A stretch of DNA of 64,000 nucleotides from Diphasiastrum complanatum (lineage: Eukaryota > Streptophyta > Lycopodiopsida > Lycopodiales > Lycopodiaceae), in contig CM055108.1 of NCBI GenBank assembly GCA_029204225.1, forward strand, positions 25,799,803 to 25,863,802, read 5' to 3'. The position numbers and the translations under genes are program-made. The notes under the pieces are model-generated. The model worked only from the letters and a program-made list of their open reading frames with translations. It did no database searches and had not been told where the DNA came from. Positions within the stretch are counted from its first letter, which is position 1. Each line of letters opens with the position of its first letter. Positions 11,081-23,179 of the stretch are shown here, piece after piece.

Positions 11081-11790
11081 TATTGAGGATTGGCATGTTC
11101 CAACCGACGTTCATTTTGTTCATATGTTTTTAGATATGGCTACCCATCTTTGTCGTCCTGTTAAGTATTTCGCCACTATGGCTGCCCCGCTTCATTCTTT
11201 GTTGAAAAAGTCTCATATGTTTGTTTGGACTCCTGAGTGCCAGATTGCTTTTAATGCTTTACATCATGCCATCGTTTCTGCCGCCGTTATGTGTTTGCCA
11301 CAGTTTGATCAAATGTTTATTGTTGAGATTGATGCTAGTTTTGTTGGCCTAGGTGCTCTTCTTCATCAATCTAAGTGTGTCATTGCTTACAAGTCTCATC
11401 ATTTGTGCTCTTATGAGCAACATTATTCTGTTCATGAGAAAGAGCTACTTGTTGTTATCTATGCTCTTAAAAAGTGATGCCATTATTTGTATCGTGTTCC
11501 TTTTAAATTTAATACTAGATCATCAGTCTCTTCATTATCTCTTTTCTCAACATGATCTTAGTAATCGTCAATATCATTGGTTATGGTTTTTACGGTCTTT
11601 CCATTTTGACATGTTGTATCGTCCAAGAAAGTCGAACACGACAATTAATGCTTTATCTCGTCTTCTTACTTTGTTACATAGTCTTCTTGCTTCTGTTCCT
11701 TCTTGGTTTGATGATTTACCGGCTGCATATTTGTCTTATCCTGACTTTTGTGATGTTTATTGTTCTCTTCCACTTCCTTCCTCTCGAAAG
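11081..11790 (+). pseudogene. gypsy RNase H and connection region
   Basis: The thumb/connection segment is followed by RNase H: VEIDASFVGLGALLHQ (catalytic Asp), SHHLCSYEQHYSVHEKELL (catalytic Glu) and VVIYALKK, ending in a stop near 11476. In another frame the remainder continues (LDHQSLHYLFSQHDLSNRQ, ILTCCIVQESRTRQ-type bases). At least two frameshifts lie between 11470 and 11790. Confidence 0.85.
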
Positions 11791-11852
11791 TTCTAGGTTT
11801 ATACTGTTATTGATGATCATTTATATCATTATGGTGCTTTATGTATTCCTAG

Positions 11853-12720
11853 TTGTTGTCTGATGCTCATGCCTCTCCTATTGATGGCCATTTTGGGTTT
11901 CAAAAGTCTTACGCACGTCTTAAGGACCATTTCTATTGGCCATCCATGAAATCTGAGCTAGCACATCTTATCCATGACTGTACATTTTGTGCCCGTATTA
12001 AATATTCTTGTGCTGAGTCCGTTGGTTTGCTCCAGAGTTGGCCCATTCCTCATCGCCAGTGGACAGACATTTCTATGGACTTTATCCTTGGCCTTCCTCA
12101 TACCCGACGTGGTAATGACTCATGTATGGTGGTGGTAGATTGGTTCTCGAAAAAGGAACATTTTATACCAGTTCGCAATACTATTATAGTTGAGCAGTGC
12201 ACATGTCTTTCTATATCTGAGGTTTTTTGGCTGCATGGTTTTCCACGTACTATCCTTTCTGATCGGGATACTCAGTTTACATCTACCTTTTGGACTGAGC
12301 ATATGTGTATTTTAGATGTACAACTCCTTATGGGTAATGCTCATCATTTTTCTACTGATGGGAAGACTGAGGTCCTTAATCAGATCCTTGAGAATTATCT
12401 TCGTGATTTTTTTTCTCCTTCACAAAAGGATTGAGATCAGATTTATATTTGGCAGAGTATAGCTATAATAGCTATATTAGTACCAGCATTGGAATTTCTC
12501 CTTTTTTATTGGCTCATGGGTATGCTCCTCTTTTGCCAAGGGTGCCTCTTCCTCCTGATGATACACTAGTCACCATTGCTTCTTTCTTATCAGATGCTCG
12601 AGAGCTTATGATGAAATAGAATTGGTGAGGCGTGAGGCTCTGTTGCAATCTGTTCGATCCGAATGGGAGGAAAGAAATAATGCTGAACAGCTCCCGCCCC
12701 GATATAGGACTGTTCTAAAA
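11853..12720 (+). pseudogene. gypsy integrase
   Basis: The integrase begins with the H2C2 zinc-binding block: SPIDGHFGFQKSYARLKDHF, YWPSM, then CTFCARIK. The catalytic core follows with SMDFILGLPHTRRGNDSCMV, LSDRDTQFTSTFW and DGKTEVLNQILENYLR. Asp, Asp and Glu are all recognisable. A break near 12432 precedes the rest (AEYSYNSYISTSIGISPFL). No chromodomain was seen before homology fades near 12.62-12.72 kb. Confidence 0.87.
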
Positions 12721-15165
12721 ACGAATACGTGATCCACCGAAGAGTGTGAGTTACTGTTAATGATGGAATGTTCTATTACAGAATATAGAATTAAAGTGCA
12801 AAAATTTTGCGCTTGTTCCTCAGGCATCAGAGACGATCGCATAAATAGTAATGACTAACGGCTTAAAGAGCGACATATAATATATTTAAAAATTAGATTG
12901 ATTCTAATTGTAAAAGGATTTCAAAACTACTTATACCAACTGGATAGGACAATAGTTGCTTAATTTTATAAAGCGATTCCTATTTTTTGAATTTGACTTT
13001 TGAGATCCGTATCACGATTATTGATTTGAGTTCTTAAAAAATGAGATGATATATATGGACTGGAAATATGTGTGCAACCAACAACATGTGTGAAGGGCTT
13101 TAATATTCAACATGTAAGAAAGATAGCAAACGCTTTAGTTTTCGATGCAGATAACAAACGGAAAGTCATCAAATAAGAACATGGAAATGGGACCGTCTGT
13201 TTCAAGGCTTTTGGATCAATTGCCTTTTGAAAGAAATCAACAATGTTTATGATGTTATGTCACTAAATATAAACGCATTTCCTATGATGCAATGTAGATA
13301 CATGAAACAAAGCTTTTCATAGTACAAAAATAATTACTAATAATATTCGAAGGCAATGAACAATAGGTCTCAAAAATCTAAATATAGACAAAATAAGGAT
13401 CAATTCAAAACGATACACGAACGAGAATGAAGATCATGTCAATAGGAAATGTGCAATAGACAACAAACAAAATCTAAACAATGCCAGATCTGAAAAAAAA
13501 TCTAAACAATGCGAGATCTACAAATAATATGAGCCAAAATCGAATATTTTAACAAACAGCACGGTTTGCAAACAATTTCAACTTCTTGTCTCAAATATGT
13601 GATTGGATTTCTATCAATATCTAAGATCTCTACAAAGAATGAATGCTTACGATGTTATGTTGCTAAATGTAAACACATATCTTATGATGCAATGTAGATA
13701 CATGAAATGACATAGCATTTTATTAACGTGCTCCTTCCGTTTCAAGGCTTTTGGATCAATTGCCTTTGAAAAGAAATCAAGAGAATCTAAAAAAGAGCTA
13801 TTCTTGATTGGCGAGACATGCAATGATCTAAACAAACGTGGATACTTAGCAACACATATTCAAACATCTACGAAGCAATACAGGAAGAGTTTGACAAACA
13901 AGCTCTATTGATGTTTTTAGACAATGTGCTATGTGTAGATATATTTGAATTCTATTTTGAACTTCATTCTTTATAATGTAATTAAATCAATGTAGAACAT
14001 GGCTTCCATACATAGAAGTCATACAAAAAAATTTAAGCAAAGATAGACAACATTGTGAAACAAATTTGAGTTATATTAAGAATTAGAAATATCGTTATTG
14101 TTATTGATTAAGAAAAAAATCATTGATCATAGATTGTGTTTTGTTAATTGATTTTATTTTCCATTTGTTTTGTTGTACTTTACAAGACATCATTTATTAT
14201 TTTTATTTCAAAGAGCAATGAGAGAGCTTTGTAGAATGTTTGAAATATTCTCACAATGTTAGTATTTGTCAAAAAAAAGCTAGTTGTTAGAAAACCATTT
14301 TTTTGATCAAGTGTAAGATGGCAAAAAGAGAGGTGGCTCTTTTCCTCTCAAATTTATAAACTAGGAGATTTGCCTTTCTCCCGAATGCCAATACAGTGTG
14401 AAAAATGAAATTCGAAATTGCAAACTGCAAATTGCCATAAAATACTTCAAATACTCTACAAAGCTCGCGCATTATTCTTTCAAATAATAGTTTCTTATTC
14501 TATATTCTTGGAATTTGAATCATGAAAATAGCATATATAATTTTATGTTCAATTAAAACAAAATTGTCTACAAGTTTTGTGAGTTTTTTTCCTATCTAGC
14601 TTTTAAACTTTCATTAGGGGAGTTTTGAGCTCCAAAAGTACCTTATAAGAATTCGTGCACAGATCCCTTTTGTATTATGAAATATTATAACACTATTTTC
14701 AGCTAATACCTATGACTTGCCATAACTTATTAATCATAGTTCAGAAGTATGTCATGTAAGTTATCATTGGAAAGCACTTGTCGAGCACTTTCCAACGCAC
14801 CAAACTCCACTGAAATCGGACTTACCACTAAAGAGTTATGACATTTTGAATGTGGACTCAAAAAGTTACGTTACGTAGATTTCAAATTTGAGTGTTTTGA
14901 TTGGTCCATGTGTAAGAAAAATTTGAGAAAAAATATAAAGAGAATCTTTCCAAAGGGTTTTTCTTGGATTTAGAACTCCTCTAATGCATGGCACATGGCA
15001 TGCCATCAAGATAGGCTTTGCTATCTTTCATATATAGTATAGGGCTCATTAGAAAGCCATGGATATATCTTATTATCCTCCGTAGACCAGTCTCAACTTG
15101 TAGTGAAATAAAATACTAGTTGATTAAACTAATTAATTCTACATAAAAATAGAATCTTTTTTCTT
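12721..15165. other. AT-rich intergenic DNA with short repeats
   Basis: No coding homology was found. It contains the shuffled repeats described separately at 13.19-13.79 kb. Around 14.7-14.9 kb there is a module of the type TATCATTGGAAAGCAC...CACTGAAATCGGA followed by AGAGTTATGAC. I remember similar wording in plant repetitive DNA but cannot name a family. Confidence 0.5.
13190..13785. repeat. Two short repeat modules in swapped order
   Basis: Module A (CAAGGCTTTTGGATCAATTG) is at about 13194-13240 and again at 13734-13781. Module B (ATGATGCAATGTAGATACAT) is at about 13251-13308 and again at 13650-13710. The first locus reads A-B and the second B-A, as expected from a decayed tandem array with period near 500 bp. 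Confidence 0.6.
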
Positions 15166-15169
15166 TTTA

Positions 15170-15421
15170 GATAGTCTCAATCCGAGCTGTAATAAGAAAG
15201 TTACAACCGTTCAAAGTTTTCAAGGCTAGAAAAGAAAATTTGCCCTTGGCACCTAGAATTGAGAGCCAGCGTGCTACCAATTTCCGCTGTAAGCCTTGCA
15301 GTTGAAATTGGTAACCCGACGGCATGCTCTCAATTCCAGCTGCCAAGGGCAAATTTTCTTCTGTAGTGTTGAAAACTTTGAACAGCCTTCACTTTCTTAT
15401 TATAGCTCGGATTGAGATTAT
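15170..15421. repeat. Large imperfect inverted repeat (about 110-bp arms)
   Basis: The left arm (about 15172-15280) runs from CTCAATCCGAGCTGTAATAA through AAATTTGCCCTTGGCACC to CTACCAATTTC. The right arm (about 15312-15420) is its reverse complement with scattered mismatches, running from GAAATTGGTA through GCCAAGGGCAAATTT to CTCGGATTGAGAT. The spacer is about 30 bases. A transcript would fold into a long hairpin. The same sequence family continues as the direct repeats to the right. Confidence 0.8.
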
Positions 15422-16150
15422 CCAAAAAGCAACAAATGTTTCATTTTGTATGTAAAATCCATTAGTTTAAAATCCATTAGTTCAATCAAATTTAGGTTTT
15501 TATTTTATTTTGGCAGCTGAAATCTTGAGCACGCTGGCGTGCTCAAGATTTCAAGTGCCAAGGACAAATTTTTGTTTTTAACTTTGAATGACTATAACTT
15601 CCTTATTATAGCTCAGATTGAGATGATCCAAAAAGCAAAAATGTTCCATTTTGTATGTAGAATCCATTGGTTCAATCAAATTTAGGTTTTTATTTTGTCT
15701 TTGCAGCTGAAATACTGAGCACGCTGGCATGCTCAATATTTCAAGTGCAAGGACAAAAAAAAAAATTTAACTTTGAACGGCAATAAATTCCTTATCGTAG
15801 CTCGGATTGAGATGATTAAAAAAGCAAAAACGTTCCATTTTGTATGTAGAATCCATTGGTTCAATCAAATTTAGATTTTTATATTATTTGCAGCTGAAAT
15901 CTTGAGCATGCCGACGTGCTCAGTATTTCAAATGCTGAGGACAAAATTTTCTTTGAAAACATTGAACAGCTATAAATTCCTTATTATAGCTCAGATAGAG
16001 ATGATCCAAAAAGAAAAAATGTTCCATTTTGTACGTAGAATCCATTGGTTCTATCAAATTTAGATTTCTTTTTTTTTCCTTTTGTAGCTGAAATTGAAAG
16101 CACGTTAGCATGCTTGAAATTTCAAGTGCCAAGGATGGCCATGACTGAGA
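15422..16150. repeat. About 190-bp tandem repeat, four copies, each with a palindrome
   Basis: Four direct copies can be followed by the palindromic core at about 15527, 15717, 15904 and 16098, giving a period of 187-194 bp. Each copy contains AGCTGAAAT, a palindrome of the type GAGCACGC-TG-GCGTGCTC, CAAGTGCCAAGGACAAA, TTCCTTATTATAGCTC, GATTGAGATGATCC and CATTTTGTATGTAGAATCC. In the first copy the palindrome (15519-15552) has perfect 16-base arms. The units are homologous to the arms of the inverted repeat at 15.17-15.42 kb. Confidence 0.8.
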
Positions 16151-16694
16151 TAAAAAAAAAATTAGTTTGAAAAAAATACACATGGTGGTAATGAATTAGG
16201 TAAATAGATTTTAGCTAGAGAAAAATTAACTACGGCAAGAACAAATATCTATGAACCACAAAAAATTGTAGCACTCCATATGCTATCAATCTAAGCCCTC
16301 CCTTAATGACTTGGCCATATTGTATATATGTTGTATATAAAACCACTAGTTGCTTAATAATGTATGGAACAAAAATCAAAGATATATTGACTAATTTTAA
16401 GACATTCATAGTGTTTGGGTTCTCATTGATTCATTTGTGAAGTACCAACTACAATGGTTTCGTTAATGACATCATTTGTTGGTCATGAATCCACCTTTTA
16501 AGATATTCGTCACTTTGAGACTATGTACCAACTAATAAGACAAAAGTGTGCATTTAGAGACCCAAAGGACACATTTCTTCTTTTGAAGTTGTATTTCCGT
16601 TCAATTAGGTCTTAGTTTATTTAAAGTAGTTACCAAAGGGCAAACCCTCGTGATGTATGTTCATCATCTCATTCCAATTAATGAAGCAAAATCT

Positions 16695-16759
<65 letters not shown>

Positions 16760-17135
16760 CAAAAAAAAATTGATCTCCTTAACTACAAACAATAAAAAAA
16801 AATCTCAAAACAATCCTTGGCCTCACCAATCTCGGCAAATTTTAATCAAATCTACAACTATAGAACTAATTGTCCGGACTCCGCTATAGCAAAGCCTATA
16901 GCCCGATCTGCAATCTATTCATTGCAGCAAATTCTCTTGCTTGGATAACCTCTTTTGCTTCCATGCTGTCTCTCCCATGATTGGAAACATTTAGCATATA
17001 GAAGTTTCTAGAAGTTGGAGGCCATACAGTTTATTGCATTGATTGTTTAGACACCTCGCCAAAACATGTCAGCAAGACTCCAATTGTGGTCAACATAAGT
17101 CAAAAAACCTAATTTTGGACGGACAAATCAAAACA
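16151..17135. other. Intergenic DNA
   Basis: No gene was seen. Apart from the CT microsatellite it is unremarkable AT-rich sequence. Confidence 0.5.
16697..16757. repeat. (CT)n microsatellite, about 60 bp
   Basis: About 30 uninterrupted CT units. The apparent reading frame across it (a run of Ser-Leu) is a by-product of the repeat. Confidence 0.95.
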
Positions 17136-17139
17136 CAAG

Positions 17140-17230
17140 AATCACGTTTTGACCATCAGAGCAGTTGATTCATCTTTCGTTATCATTACATCATATGTTG
17201 ATGACACATTACTTTTTAGTAATGACATTC
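17140..17230 (+). pseudogene. copia reverse transcriptase trace with YVDD
   Basis: About 25 codons read DSSFVIITSYVDDTLLFSND, the copia RT polymerase motif. It stands alone, with only vague traces of the following RT segment to about 17600. It lies just 3' of HOS1 and shows that a copia once inserted there. Confidence 0.65.
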
Positions 17231-17608
17231 TAAATTAGGTCCATGTACTGCCTGAAATCTTATGAATAATCTGAATGTTTACTCCTAATGCTTGTCTCGG
17301 AGATGCTCTCATGGTGAAACATGCATTTAACTTTCTATTTGATAGTTAATATGTGCCATATTTTGAAACCCACATTGGCTTGAACATTCTCTCAATTACG
17401 TCTACTTTTGAGAGAGTTATCATTTCACCAAATGAGGTCACCATTCTGTGGTGTGACACATACATTAGATAGAAGAAGATAAGTCATTCAATTACAAAAT
17501 TGACAGCATTCACTCGACCTTCTAACCAGAGTCTATAATGCTGGGCTGGTTGCATAAAACGCATGCCATGTACCATGTAGCTGAAGCAGCTTAAAAAGAA
17601 TGACAAGC

Positions 17609-17950
17609 TCATTTGGCACCGTGAGATCTGAATGGCCGTCCGTGAAGGATTGAGGGTTGCCGAAAATCACCCCAGCGAGAAGGAGAATTTGCAGTTAGAT
17701 TCTCTTTTTTTTTATGAGAAACATTAGCAGCTTGTATCTTGATTGATGCAGGGGGCTTAGCAGAAAGCAACGGAGATAAAAGCATAGTATTCATGGCATT
17801 GTGTATTTCTGGATCTGGTTGCCGAACCTCCATATGCTCTGCAAAACTACCAGCCTCAGTCTTACTGGCAGCCATTGAAAGCGAACGAGATAGAATTTCT
17901 TTATCCAATTGCTGGCGCTGCACTTCTGGCAACAATTCGATGCAGTTTCC
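17609..17950 (-). CDS. HOS1: HOS1 last recognisable exon
   Basis: The acceptor is CACATGTGCAG|GGAAAC. It encodes GNCIELLPEVQRQQLDKEIL, a Ser/Ala-rich stretch, MLLSPLLSAKPPAS, a Lys-rich segment and SPSRWGDFRQPSILHGRPF, then a TGA at 17609-17611. The first part matches the IDILPVIQQQQ...LLPSS region. Arabidopsis HOS1 continues for over 100 residues, so this is either a shortened C-terminus or there is a further splice into DNA I could not recognise. Confidence 0.8.
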   Translation of the reverse strand, partial: GNCIELLPEVQRQQLDKEILSRSLSMAASKTEAGSFAEHMEVRQPDPEIHNAMNTMLLSPLLSAKPPASIKIQAANVSHKKKENLTANSPSRWGDFRQPSILHGRPFRSHGAK

Positions 17951-20900
17951 CTGCACATGTGACAGAAATATGTTGTGTTGCTAGAACAAAGCAAAACGTG
18001 GGCAGCATTTGTAGCATGCAAATTCATGGCACTCAAGTAGCTTAACTCTTCAAACATAGCCTGTGACACTTGAGCTCGTAACCATCAACACATTGATCAC
18101 TACACACATTTAGTCCGTTGGCTACAACGAACAGTGATCACCAATAACTCCCAGAATTACCAAAACAACCAAGGACATACATCCTCTTGCCTCCCTGAAG
18201 CTAAGCAACTAAGAGCTTCAATCATTCCTTTACAACTTAAGGCACTTGTAAAAACAAACAAACCTTATCACATAATTCCCTCCACTACTTCCATACAAGT
18301 TCTAACATGTGTCCTTAAATGATGGTAAAAATAGCAAAAAACGTACATAGAAGAATATTTCTTTCCCTGATTTCTACATAGATACCTAATACATAAGGGG
18401 TATACAACAACTTCCAGATTCGACAAGACTCTGAAATTCTCTCGACTCGTACTGCAAGATTGACATTCATGTCAAAACTCAAAGAAATTTGAAAGAGCTT
18501 TTACTCTAGAGTGTTGAAACCGTAATTGAACACTCACAATGATTCTTGATCTCTGCTCACGAATATCACGTAAAAGCAGAACCTTTTCTTTGTCATTACT
18601 GAGCAAGCTATACTGGTTCTCCAGATTGCATATTCTCTGGTGCTCTGAATAGGCTTCCATGTACCGACAACGCTGCAACATGCATAATTGAGAAATCGAT
18701 CAATGGAACAGATAGAGGTGAACGCAAAGAGGTCAAAATACTTAGTTCATTCCCTAACAATAACAATAATGACAGCTGCAAGAGCACCAGAGAAAACAGT
18801 TCATTGATTACCTGATTATACTGCATGTGACAGTTACAAAAGCAGCTTAAGAATATTCACTTAATTTATTCCCTAATAATTGAAAAATTTGGCACTTACA
18901 GAAACACCATGAGAAGATATTCACGCTTCTTCCCTAAATATATATTAACAGCTAAAAAAGCAGCGTAACAAAATTCAATGCAATTCAGAGAAAAAGAATC
19001 ACATACGAAACAAATCTCCATATTAGCAGAAAGTGGAAACATCATGACAGCGCAACTCCTTTCCAGTACCACCAACAGGAGTAAAACCTTAACGTAGCTA
19101 CCTCTTTACATACAACAAGACTCAAACATAAATTCGTCTGATCACTTTAGAGTTTAAACCCCAGGAAGATAAGCTGCATAGCACTTAAGCTGACAAACAA
19201 TTCAGGCTTGACAAGGCAAAAAAGGTTAAGTTCCACTTCAAGCCAGCCAGTCGAAGGTACCCAGGACGACATGCATCAAGTCATCATGAATCACTACAAC
19301 AAAAGAGAAAATACATGGAGAGAAAAGGAAGGGGGATATCATGAAAAGAAATTAATGATACATTGTGAGAGTAACAGTCTATAGGATCAACATTCGACCT
19401 CCATTTAAAAGACATCATCATCTAACAGCTTATTGAAGATATTAAGTGTATGCTGCCCGCTATAGTGTTTTGAAACAAGTTCAGTTTCATAGAAGATTAT
19501 GGACTCTGATAGCATCACATCCAAGCCTATCACTTGTACTGACTCTCTCCATTGCTTGCATGATGCGTGCGCACATCAAATTAAAACTAAAACAACACAA
19601 CCCCCATTAAGATTATGGGCTCTGATAGCATCACATCCAAGCCTATCACTCGTACTGACTCTCTCCATTGCTTGCATGATGCGTGCGCACATCAAATTAA
19701 AACTAAAACAACACAACCCCCATTATGACTAAACCTCAACCACCAAATACCTTGTTTCTTATACCAAAGATCAAGGAAGCGATTCAAAAGCTCAAAAGCA
19801 TTACAAGCTAAACCTCAGTGCTCACAATAAACTGCAAATAGAGAATATTCTAAACGCAAAGAGCTAGTTATGAGTACAGAACGACCGTATTGAAGTACCT
19901 AAGCTAAATGTCAAATGCAGATATATGCTAAACTAAACATCAAGCTATTCTTGGAACTAAGCAATGGTTGTTACTGTCAATGATGAGGCTTACAAGCCTA
20001 TTTATATGATATGGACACAGTCCAAGAATACTCAACAATGCATACATTCAGATCAACCATTCTTATTGGCACCATCAGTCATTATTGGGGCCATTTGTTA
20101 CGGTAGCACTACATCTCATTTTCAGCAATTGAAATTGGGTGCACTATTCTTGAAGGAAACATTTGAATTCCCTGAAGCCCCAATCTTGGTAGTGCTACCT
20201 TTGGTAGTCTATAAAGAGATTTGTCTTTTTATGCGTTCTGCGATAATTTTCTAAAGATGGGGTACTCGGCCAATTGATTGGCCTGCTTAAGATCAGTTTT
20301 TAATTGATGATTCTTATTCTGCCCCCTCCTACATTTGCACATCCCTCCAATTCTGTCCCCTCCTTTTGCTGTTATGGACATACAATAGATTAGGGCATAT
20401 TCAATACTCTGGGCTCACGACTGGACACGACCCAACACACAACCCTGAATATTTTTTTCACAAGGCCCATACATTATTTTTGAGGCAATTTGCTATTTTG
20501 AGGCCCTAAGGCCCTGGTAAGCAGAAGATCCCTGTCCCTTATCCTAGAGCTTAGAACCTGTTCCGACCATTTTGGGCCGGAACGTAATGTACGTTCCATA
20601 CAGTAAGTTCCAGAACGTACTGGGTCGGAACGTTTCTTTTTAAAAATACAAAAAACAGGTCCGGCCCCTGCATACGAACCATCTACTACTGGATGCTGTC
20701 TCAATCTGATCACTGGATGGCTGTCTGAAGCGCACATTATCTATCGATGTTTTTTGCCTTGTTAAATCAGCAATAGAAAATATATTGATATTACTTCTTG
20801 ATCTGCGAGTCGAACACCTAGCTCATTCATGAGATTTGGACAGTTGGATAGAAGATCGAAGAAGAAAGATGGCATCTATAGCTGTTTTTTTCTAGTAAAA

Positions 20901-23124
20901 AAAATACGTATTTTTTTTACAATTTTTTGGTCAAGTTCCGGAACAGAACGCATTCCGGAACAGGCAACTATGTCCTAGAGAGTATAAATAGGAGCCAGAA
21001 ACTCTCATTTGGCGGTTGATTGAATTGGAAACTTGAGCTCTTGATCTGAGAGTTCTACTATGGAGATCTTTGTGAGGATCCATCTGGGATATCAGCAATT
21101 CATGATTTTGCTAGCTGCCTAAATCTTTCTCACTTTTGCTGGTGCTTCACTTCCCTCTTGCCGATTTTGCTTCTCGTGCCCTATTTCCACATTTGTATAA
21201 CGTTAGCCCCTTTTCTAGCATCTTTTTTTTCTCGGTGCCTCGATATTTGACCCTCTACTCTAACAGCACCCTCCCTTGATATCCCTGTCTGTCCATTACT
21301 TGCCTTCTTATGTTATTTTTTCACTATTTTTACAGCCTGTGACACTTCCACTTTTGGCAGCTCTTTTGTTTTGTGATGTTTAAAGTCCATTATCAACCTT
21401 TACAACCCATTTCAGCCACGTTACAGTTCTTCTTAACCCTTTTTCACCCATCACGAGCTCCTCTGTTCCATTTTCATCCTTTTCTTTCGAGTTCTTATCC
21501 TATTGCAATTAGCTACCACCTCATTCTATGTTCCAGCCCAGATCTTTCATTTTTCAGCTATAATACAATAGCTATGCAAAAGGTAGCAAAACTCTAGTCA
21601 GCAATTCTAGTCATTGCAAACAAAGCACTATCAAATCGTGATGGAAAACGTTAACTAACCTGAATGAAAAAGACCACAAGCAGGCTTCCTGCAGCAGATG
21701 ATGGATCCTGAACTGCTCGCTCAAATAGACAGTTAGAGACTGTTTTTTCCTCATCTGCTTGCCATGGAAGTTCAAGCATTTTATCCACCAAGTTTCTGCG
21801 AATACACAACCAGCATATTTCTCCCACCAACACATCCATTTCTTGAGAATAATATCTAATCACATGGTCCCCTTCTTGCTTGTTAGATTTGTTGGCATGA
21901 TACCTCTGTTCCTCTGCCTTCACTCCTCTGCAGTGGGCTCTCTGGTAAAGGTATGCTTCTGTTAGAAGCCCACATTCAAGCAAAACTCGTACAGCCGTAA
22001 CAGCCTCCGATAATGACCCCGTTGCTACATCATCATTCAATCCAGTGTTGGGAAGCCCCAAACAACTATCCCTTCCACTGGAACGCAAAACTGCCAAAGC
22101 TGCATCCGGACGTTGCCTCTCCAATAATACACGAGCAACTTTTGGGTGTATAGATGGACTGACAATCTCAGGCAGCAAGTCACAAGCTTCCTACAGAATG
22201 GCACCATAACAGCGGATTACCAAGGTTATAATGTCTTCTGAGTTCCCAGTCTTTAGAATTTCTCAATAAAACAAAAAGTTTCCTCCCAATCCATACACTA
22301 CAAATTCCAGAAGCGTAGCTTTCCAAAACTTTATTTGAACATATTTTCGTTCCAAGAGGTGCCAGAAGAATCTACCAAAGGCGCATGACAATGGGAAATC
22401 AGCATGTTCACAAAATGCAACACATCCTTTAGGCCCTGTCACAGGTTCCTGTCACTTGAGGAGACATATAAGCAACCTTGCTGAGGCTGATTGGAAGTCA
22501 CGTCCAGCTCCACGACTGATGGCTAACTTCTAATCAGTTGGAGATAATTTTAAATAGCAGACTTCAAAAGCTCCATCTAACTCATAATACTTAAGGCAAC
22601 CTTTCATCATGCAGAAAGCTTAGGAAAACTAGTAATTACAGTGACTCAATACTCATGGCGACTTGTTTTGAATTTTTAACTGAAATATTCCAAGGTAACT
22701 AACAGCCAGATGTCCTAGAACTTGCTGAAATATACGTCCATTTTATCATGACTGGAAAGGACGTCTACAAAAGCAATAATTAACTTCAGCAGATACTTTG
22801 CAATTAAAAGAGCTACTGCAATGTTACCTACCAAAAATTTGGGATCCCATTTTTGCTACATCAATTCCCGTAAACTACAAGATTCCAACAGAATTTTCTT
22901 TGAAATACTCATCATGGCAAACATGTACCTCCAAAGCTTGCTGGCTGTCATCATCAAGTAGGTAAAAAATGAAGGACTCAAGCAAAGAGTGTCTTGAAAT
23001 TGAGAAAGTAGCGGCGTAGTCATCCACGATGGCCCTCCATTTTTCATCAGAAAGAGACCAATGACAGTCAAACAAGTAATATAAAAACTTCTTGAATTAA
23101 GAAATTCCAATCAATCTCAGTCTT

Positions 23125-23179
<55 letters not shown>

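Larger units (their letters stand above)
9005..12720 (+). mobile_element. Degenerate Ty3/gypsy element (gag-PR-RT-RH-IN)
   Basis: A continuous gypsy gag-pol order occurs on the plus strand: gag 9010-9685, protease 9860-10136, RT about 10290-11080, RNase H about 11290-11480, integrase 11853-12620. The protease-RT-RNase H-integrase order is diagnostic for Ty3/gypsy. At least ten stops or frameshifts interrupt it, and no LTR was found on either side. It abuts the LTR of the minus-strand copia at about 9000. Confidence 0.88.

Noticed and set aside
16650-16889. Protein of Ser-Leu repeats
   Set aside because: It is a translation of the CT microsatellite without flanking coding evidence.
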